Source: Pontederia crassipes (lineage: Eukaryota > Streptophyta > Magnoliopsida > Commelinales > Pontederiaceae). Taken from it: a stretch of 64,000 nucleotides of DNA. The notes beneath the pieces are model-generated. The model was not told the origin of the DNA, searched no databases, and saw nothing but the letters and a program-made list of their open reading frames with translations. Positions 57,721-64,000 of the stretch are shown here, piece after piece. A program made the translations under genes and the position numbers. Each line of letters opens with the position of its first letter. The stretch's first letter is position 1. The stretch lies in assembly GCA_030549335.1 (NCBI GenBank), contig CM060195.1:28834874-28898873 (forward strand), read 5' to 3'.

Positions 57721-58099
57721 CTCGACTCAATTCACTTTTTCGTCAACCGCTCCTCTATCTCTTTAAAGCACTTAATTTTCGTATGAAATTGACTAGACAT
57801 GTCTCCTATATATCCACTCTGCTAGTTCAAAGCATATAGATTCCAATGAAAAGATAAACTTTTTAATCACAAATCTCTTTCGCCTCGTCATCCTCCACTA
57901 ATGTGCCATGTAGTGAATGCCCAATTCCACCTCTACTTGAGTTGATTGGTCCTCTCTCGTGATTCTCTCTATTTGGAGCTGATCCATTCTCTCACGTGAT
58001 TCTATCTCTTTGTAAGTCAAGATCCTTCCAATTGTTGACAACTCCGTCCCTTCTTGTGCACCAAATTGTTCTCAATGCTTCCGTATAGATTTCAAGACT
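57721..58099. other. Unassigned DNA
   Basis: A partly repeated CTCTCACGTGATTCTATCTC / CTCTCTCGTGATTCTCTCTA phrase lies near 57950-58010. No gene is seen. Confidence 0.5.
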
Positions 58100-58195
58100 T
58101 CAGAACGCACATGTTGACATTACCATAGGCTCCGATGAAGTCTACCCCGTAGTTGTCGCAGGGCAGCACCGGTTTGGTCTTCGAGTTGGCCACGA
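58100..58195 (-). pseudogene. BAHD-type acyltransferase fragment, part 2 (downstream of Copia-4 on the minus strand)
   Basis: On the minus strand this continues the fragment at 63412-63623 once the Copia element and one CACGA copy are removed. It reads VANSKTKPVLPCDNYGVDFI and then AYGNV, which fits the family's ANS-GEP-L-CNNRGVDF-EAYADV region. It then ends near TAGACTTC... without the HxxxD catalytic motif. It is a truncated pseudogene piece. Confidence 0.55.
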
Positions 58196-58432
58196 TGTTA
58201 TAATATACAAGTTGTACACGTAGGATTACAGGTGGATTAGTTAGGGCAGCTGTACAAATAATATCATTGTAAGAACATGACAGTTATAACTGTCAAGTAT
58301 AAATACATGACATTACAGACTTTGTATGACTATTCTATTTCTTTTCATAATTCTTCTTATGTGTTTTCTCTCTGAACGCTGCAATCTACACTTCTGAATG
58401 TTGCAATCTATCCTTTGTTGTTCTTCTTATCA
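58196..58432 (+). repeat. Copia-4 5' LTR
   Basis: 237 bp from TGTTATAATATACAAG to CTTCTTATCA. A TATA-like GTATAAATAC lies near 58299. Confidence 0.93.
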
Positions 58433-58444
58433 TGGTATAAGAGC
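58433..58444 (+). other. Copia-4 primer-binding site
   Basis: TGGTATAAGAGC directly follows the LTR and differs from the plant initiator-Met site TGGTATCAGAGC at one base. Confidence 0.9.
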
Positions 58445-58711
58445 AAGAAATCAGAGTGGCTGCCAATTATGCAAGCGGTTAACAGAAGCACTGGATTTGA
58501 TTTGCAGATACTTGAGCCAGGTGAACAATTTCTAATTCTGCTGATAGAATGGATTTCTTGATCATAGTTGATGATCTGATCTGGTTTTTCATCTGAATCG
58601 ATTGGGATTAATGATATGAATCTTAATCCATTCTGAATTTTGTATGATTAATTTTTGATATCCTGAACTTATCATTTATGAGATCTCAGCTGTATCAAAT
58701 TTTTGAATTCT

Positions 58712-59560
58712 ATGGCTCAAGAATCAGAAAATTCTTCCGGCAGGAATGTGATTAACATTGATCAGATGAGTCCATTGTATCTTAGTAGTTCAGATGGACC
58801 TAGAACTCCTTTGATTTCCTTCAAGCTAACTGGTCTTGATAATTATGCTTTATAGAGTCATGCAATGAGGATTTCTTTACTTGGGAAAAATAAATTCTCT
58901 TTTGTGGATGGATCCTTTAATCGAGAATCTGTAGATGAATCTCTTAAAGGTTTATGGGATTGTGTAAATGCAATAGTTCCGTCCTGGATCATGAATGCAG
59001 TGTCTAATGAACTGTTAAGTGGAGTGATATATTCAGAAAATGCATCTCTGGTTTGGGCAGATTTAAAAGAACGGTTTGACAAGCCCCATGGAACTCGCAT
59101 ATTTCAAATTCTAAAAGGGATTCATACTTTGCATCAAGAGAATATGACAATCTCTTCATATTTTACCAAATTGAAATATTATTGGGATGAAATGTCATCT
59201 ATCATAAAAATGCTTTCTTGCTCATGTGATAAATCTGTTAAGTATGTGCAATTTAATCTTGATATGCACTTATATCAGTTCCTAATGGGATTAAATGACA
59301 CATGCCTCGACAAGAAGTCAAATTCTACTTATGAATCCTTTGCCATCAGTCAACCAGGCCTATTCAATGTTGCTTCAAGAAGAAACTCAGAGGGGAATCA
59401 ATTCTAGTATCACACCAGTAATACCATTTGAAACTGCAGCAAATTATGCATCTAATCCCAAGAGAAATTGGAACTTGGTCTGTGAACATTGTCATATTAA
59501 AGGACATGAGAAAAAAATCATGTTATAAGCTTGTAGGATATCCTCCAGACTACAAATTCA
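58712..59560 (+). pseudogene. Copia-4 gag
   Basis: The frame opens MAQESENSSG and reads into LTGLDNYAL, where TAG at 58853-58855 replaces the usual Trp codon. It continues in the same frame (WDCVNAIVPSWIMNAV, VWADLKERF, YFTKLKYYWDE) to 59407. The zinc knuckle CEHCHIKGHEKKSC appears near 59480-59522 in a shifted frame. This is the retrotransposon gag family with UBN2_3-type capsid. Confidence 0.92.
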
Positions 59561-62500
59561 GAAAGAAATCAGTTAAACAAAACAGTGCTGCCAATACTGC
59601 TGAAGTTGTTGCTGCAGATTTTTCTGAAAATTCCAACTCATCGACCAAGAATGTTCAGGGATTCGCTCCAGAGCAATATCATCAAATAATTAATCAAATA
59701 ATTAAAATGCTCAGTAAAGAATCAAGCTCAGAAGATAGAGTTAATATGGCTAGTGTATCGATGGCATTGAATTCCTCAGCAAGTGAAACAGCTGGATTCT
59801 GGACACAGGTGCTACCAACCATATGTGTTCCTCTCTAGATTTGTTAACACATCTTACTCCTAACAAATCGGATCATATAGTGAAATTACTAGATGACAGT
59901 TCCTCTAATGTTACACACACAGGGTGTTATATGATACATCCAAAGAAATTGATAACTAATGTGTTATGTGTACCCAATTCAAAGTTGACTTTTTCTCAAC
60001 TATGCCAGGATCTGAAATGTTCAGTAACCTTTTCTCTGATTGTTGTGTACTGCAGGACCTCTCAAATGGGAAGGTGATGGAGATTGGTAAGGTGAAGAAT
60101 GGTCTTTATTATCTGATGGATGGGATGAATGATGGACATGAAGATGGTCTTCAAACCTTGCTCCATATGAACAATCATCATCAACCTTCTTTGAATCTTC
60201 AACCTCCACCTTTTTTTTCCAATACTTCACATATTTCATCTTGTAAACTTTGACATCTCAGACTTGGACATACATCTGTTTCCAAGCTGAAACTCTTGTC
60301 TTTTCTTTCAGATTCTTTTGCAATGACTAAAACATTAGAATGTTCAGTATGTCCATTGGCCAAACAAACTCGTTTACCATTTCCAAATAGTAATTCTCTT
60401 GCTGCAGGACCTTTTCATTTGTTACATATGGATGTGTGGGGACCATATAAATGTCCAACACATGATAATAGAAGGTTCTTTCTTACCATTGTAGATGATA
60501 ACACTAGGTATACTTGGATTTTCTTGTTGAAATTCAAAAGTGATACCTTTCTTTGTCTACAACAATTTCTATCCTATGTTCATACTCAATTTCATGAAAT
60601 TGTTTAGAAAATAAGGACTGATAATGGGTCTGAATTCTGTAATTCTCAATGGAACACTTTTCTTTCTTCTCTTGGAATTATTCATGAAACCAGTTGTACC
60701 TATTTCCACAACAAAATGGTATTGTTGAAAGAAAACATAGACATCTTCTTGATTGCAAGGGCATTAAAGTTTCATTCTAATGTTCCTTTGACATTTTGGG
60801 GAGAATGCATCCAAACAGCAGTTTATTTGGCTAACAGAATTCCTTCATCAATTCTGAATAATCTTTCACCATATGAAAAGCTGTTTCATAAAGCTCCACG
60901 GTATCACAATCTAAGATGCCAAGCTTTTGCTTCATATGCCACTGTCTAGGATAAATTCGGAGCTCGATCTATATCAGCTGTCTTCATGAGCTATTCTTCT
61001 ACTAAAAAAGGATATAAACTTTTTAATCCTCTTCTTCATAAGTTCTTTGTTAGTCGAGATGTTGTCTTCCATGAAAATGTGTTTCCTTTTCATTCCAAAC
61101 ATAAAATACCTTCTACTCCTTTGAATTCAAGTGATGACAATCCTTTGTTCCAGTCTGCTCATTTTAATCCTGATGTTTTTTTTATGATGTCATTTCTGTG
61201 ACAGTAGCTGATAACCCTGCTAATTCTTCTTCTGCAACTCATGTTAATTCTAATGGCAATATTTTGCTTCTTCTCTCTCACCACTTGCCATTTCTTCTAT
61301 GTCTGATTCTTTGCCCTGTAATTCTTCCTCTTCTTTTAAGTCTGTTCGTTCCTTTGATAATTAGATTGTCTCATTTGAGGAGCAAAATAGAAGACCAGTC
61401 AGGTATACTAGATCTCCCATTTGGCATAAAGACTATGCTTTTACTTCTATCAAACCTTCATCTTCCCAAATGACAGGAAATGTAAATGAAGTTTTGTATC
61501 CAATTGGGAATCATGTTTCTTACAACCATTTATCTCGACAATATCAGTGCTTTCTAGCTTCCATATCTGAAGTACAAGAACCACAATCTTATGATCAGGC
61601 CAGCAAAGATGACAATTGGATTTAGGCTATGAAAGATGAAATTAAGGCATTGGAATTGAATCAGACATGGACCTTAACAAATCTACCAATGGGATGTAAG
61701 CAATTGGGTGTCGATGGATTTACAAGGTCAAATATCTTGTTGATGGATCACTTGACAAATACAAAGCTAGATTGGTAGCAAAGGGTTATAATCAGCAATT
61801 TGGCACTGATTATAATGAAACTTTTTCTCCGGTGGAAAAAATGACAACAGTGAGAATTGCTTTAGCATTAGCAGCCATGAATTCTTGGCCTCTTTTCCAA
61901 ATGGATGTGAATAATGCATTCTTATAAGGAGATTTAGAGGAAGAAGTATACATGGAGATTCCACAAGGTTTTCAGCAAAAGAAAAATCAACAACTGGTAT
62001 GCAAATTGAATAAATTATTATATGGGATCAAACAAGCTAGTAGGCAATGGAATTGTAAATTGATAGCAGCCCTGATTAGTAATGGTTATGTTCAAAGTTT
62101 AAATGACTATTCTCTTTTCACCAAAAGAGATTGTGATAACTTTGTACTAATGCTCATATACATTGATGATATCCTTATTACTAGGACTAATATCAATTTA
62201 ATAAATGAGTTGAAGGATGTTCTAAAGAGAAATTTCATAATTGAGGATATGGGAGAAATGAAGTATTTCTTAGGTATGAGATAGCAAGAAACAAGACATG
62301 AATGGTTTTGAATCAAAGGAAGTATGCACTCGAGTTAGTATCAGAAACATGCCTTTCAGCAGTAAAGCCAGCTATTACCCCATTGGAAGTTAATAAAAAA
62401 ATTACTTCTATTGAATATGATAAATTTCTTGATATCAACTCAGAAGATAAGGCACTGACTGAATATATCTGTTTGACAAAGGCTCATGGGTGGTTTACGA

Positions 62501-63150
62501 TACCTAACCATGACCAGACCTGACATAGTGTATGCTATGCAAACACTTAGTCAATTCATGCATGCACCTAAAGAATCACACATGGAAGCAGCCAAAAGGA
62601 TTGTTAGATATGTAAAAGGGACACCAGGACTTGGAATTTTATACAGGGTCAATGAAAAAAATCAAAATTGAAGCATTCTGTGACTCAGATTGGGCATCAT
62701 GTCCAATATCAAGGAAGTCAGTTACGGGGTATTGTGTGAAGTTGAAAAATAATCTCATTTCTTGGAAAGAAAAAAAAATAGAAAACAATTTCCAGTCATC
62801 AGCAGAAGCAGAATACAGAAGTATGGTAGACACAACCTCAGAAATCATTTGGGTTGAAGGGATTCTTAAAGACATTGGTATTACTTTTTTATAGCCATCC
62901 AAAATTTTCTGTGATAACAAAGCTGCATTGCAAATTGCAACCAATCCAGTGTTCCATGAGAAAACAAATCATATTGGCACAAATTGTCACTTTACTCGTG
63001 ATAGAATGAGATCAAAGTTGCTGTAAGCATTCTACATTCCTTCAAAAGATCAATTAGCTGATGTTATGATAAAAGGATTATTCTCAAGGCAACATCAGAA
63101 GCTCATTGACTGCATGGGAATGTATGATATACATAAACTGTGTCAATTTG
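59561..63150 (+). pseudogene. Copia-4 pol (protease, integrase, reverse transcriptase, RNase H)
   Basis: The protease site is frame-broken near 59800 (the expected LDTGATNHM is split). Integrase begins with a degraded histidine motif near 60260, then CPLAKQTRLPF, MDVWGPYK and DDNTRYTWIFLL (60296-60607). Reverse transcriptase follows ([10 protein letters not shown] near 61770, CKLNKLLYGIKQASRQW, catalytic YIDDI near 62160). RNase H reads CDSDWASCP and SSAEAEYRSM (62631-62894). At least ten stops or frameshifts interrupt it, for example TAG at 60604-60606 and TAA near 61925. Confidence 0.93.
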
Positions 63151-63157
63151 AAGGGGG
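63147..63157 (+). other. Copia-4 polypurine tract
   Basis: TTGAAGGGGG immediately precedes the 3' LTR. Confidence 0.8.
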
Positions 63158-63406
63158 TGCATTATAATATACAAGTTGTACACGTAGGATTATAGGTGGA
63201 TTAGTTAGGGCAGCTGTACAAATAATATCATTGTAAGAACATGACAGTTATAATTGTCAAGTATAAATACATGACATTACATACTCTGTATGACTATTCA
63301 GTTTCTTTTCATAATTCTTCTTGATTCTTCTTTTGTGTTTTCTCTCTGAATGCTGCGATCTACACTTCTGAATGCTGCGATCTATCCTTTGCTGTTCTTC
63401 TTATCA
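63158..63406 (+). repeat. Copia-4 3' LTR
   Basis: 249 bp, starting TGCATTATAATATACAAG where the 5' LTR has TGTTATAATATACAAG, and ending CTTCTTATCA. It carries an extra GATTCTTCTT relative to the 5' copy. Confidence 0.93.
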
Positions 63407-63411
63407 CACGA

Positions 63412-63623
63412 AGGTGCCAGTGAGCGGGGTAGTACGTGATGAGGACTTGCGCCAGCGGGGCCTTAAGAGAGTTCACTGTGGCCACGAATGTGGGGTGGTG
63501 ATCTTCTTGTAGCTGGTGTCTAACTTGTTTTGGGAGCATGGCAGATGTTGTTTCTTTGCTCTTACAATTCATTTCTTGGTACCTTCCATTTTGTAGTGGA
63601 TCAACTCTGACCGTCAATCGCAT
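63412..63623 (-). pseudogene. BAHD-type acyltransferase fragment, part 1
   Basis: The minus strand reads LTVRVDPLQN near the start and VNSLKAPLAQVLITYYP near the Copia junction. The latter matches the conserved LK-SLAQAL-YYPLAG region of BAHD (HxxxD) acyltransferases, which transfer acyl-CoA groups to alcohols and amines in plant secondary metabolism. A frameshift lies at the run of four G at 63426-63429; beyond it the shifted frame runs into the Copia target site and resumes at 58195. A stop-rich N-terminus (for example near 63560) adds to the damage. The family call rests on one short block. Confidence 0.55.
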
Positions 63624-63839
63624 AATCTACGGATAAAAATTACATCACATCCGTGCATCACCTAGAGTTCAACGTAGGCTCACTAGAGTTCAACGTAGGC
63701 TTAACATTCATAGTGTAGAGCTTTTTTATTATTTAATAATCTAATGATTATAATTTATGGCTAAATCAATCATATACTTCTTAAATGTATGAAGTACTAT
63801 ATATTTATTGGACTATTTTCATAATAAAAAAATATCATC
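63624..63839. other. AT-rich DNA with a small tandem duplication
   Basis: CTAGAGTTCAACGTAGGCT occurs twice in series at about 63662-63703. Otherwise nothing recognised. Confidence 0.5.
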
Positions 63840-63889
63840 TAGGGGTGTTCACGGGTTCACGGGTCGACCCGACCCGATGAACACCCCTA
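63840..63889. mobile_element. 50-bp hAT-like mini-element
   Basis: TAGGGGTGTTCA at the left is exactly inverted at the right (TGAACACCCCTA), with CACGGGT / ACCCGAC subterminal repeats and almost nothing between. TAGGGGTG fits hAT termini. No target duplication was confirmed. Confidence 0.65.
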
Positions 63890-64000
63890 ATAAAAGTTAT
63901 GACGTTGAATTAGTGATATTTGTTAAAAATAATTTGATCACAAATATCAAATAATTTTAATTTTCATCAAATTCACTATTTAAATAAGAAAATAAATTAA
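63890..64000. other. AT-rich window end
   Basis: No feature seen in the last 111 bp. Confidence 0.5.

Larger units (their letters stand above)
58196..63406 (+). mobile_element. Copia-4, complete but decayed LTR retrotransposon
   Basis: A 5211-bp element has two LTRs ending CTTCTTATCA and the 5-bp duplication CACGA at 58191-58195 and 63407-63411. A primer site and a purine tract are in place. The internal domains follow Copia order and belong to a different lineage from Copia-1 and Copia-2. Many stops are present. Confidence 0.96.

Overview
This window is plant nuclear DNA, most likely from a monocot. It is AT-rich and crowded with transposable elements: Copia/SIRE-like LTR retrotransposons, CACTA, hAT and Mutator-like DNA elements, MITEs, a LINE and a possible SINE. 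The resistance-gene remains are all of the CC-NB-LRR (CNL) type, with no TIR domain. The one gene that looks intact has a very GC-rich coding exon, a pattern common in commelinid monocots. The species cannot be named from the sequence alone.

Left part (1-27.4 kb) is a decayed NLR neighbourhood. A minus-strand CNL pseudogene (1-2534) carries two frameshifts and a 531-bp MITE between NB-ARC and LRR. A plus-strand CNL pseudogene (15243-17749) has one in-frame stop, one frameshift, a degenerate P-loop and no GLPL block. A third paralogue survives only as its 3' end (26445-26605), abutting a CACTA terminus. Between them lie a complete Copia element with a target-site duplication (9844-14802), a LINE fragment, a SINE candidate, a SIRE-type LTR, a decayed hAT element with its BED-type transposase gene, and several MITEs.

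Middle part (27.4-45.7 kb) is almost wholly mobile DNA. It holds a minus-strand Copia element with an unusually long leader (27.4-33.3 kb) and a 5'-truncated minus-strand Copia of the same family as the first one (33573-35905). It also holds a 2.8-kb tandem segmental duplication (36884-39671 and 39978-42744). Each copy contains a CACTA-type element with 3-bp ATT target duplications, filled with arrays of short palindromes around a GC-rich core. A purine-rich tract follows at 45.05-45.56 kb.

Right part (45.9-64 kb) contains the only gene that looks intact: a KIP1-like/NETWORKED-type actin-binding (NAB) protein in two coding exons (47084-47201 and 48175-49211). It has a G-box/TATA promoter, a probable leader intron and three upstream ORFs. 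Beyond it are a long-TIR element carrying a GRF zinc-finger remnant (52.8-55.6 kb), a solo SIRE-like LTR, a GATC-rich hAT MITE and a complete but decayed Copia element (58196-63406). That Copia sits inside what looks like a BAHD acyltransferase fragment. A 50-bp hAT-like mini-element lies at the right end.

No pathway can be assembled from this window. The genes here tell a story of resistance-gene decay and nested transposition. The observations most worth checking are the palindrome-array CACTA elements and their tandem duplication, the long-TIR element with GRF remnant, the P-loop-degenerate CNL, and the uORF-rich leader of the KIP1-like gene.
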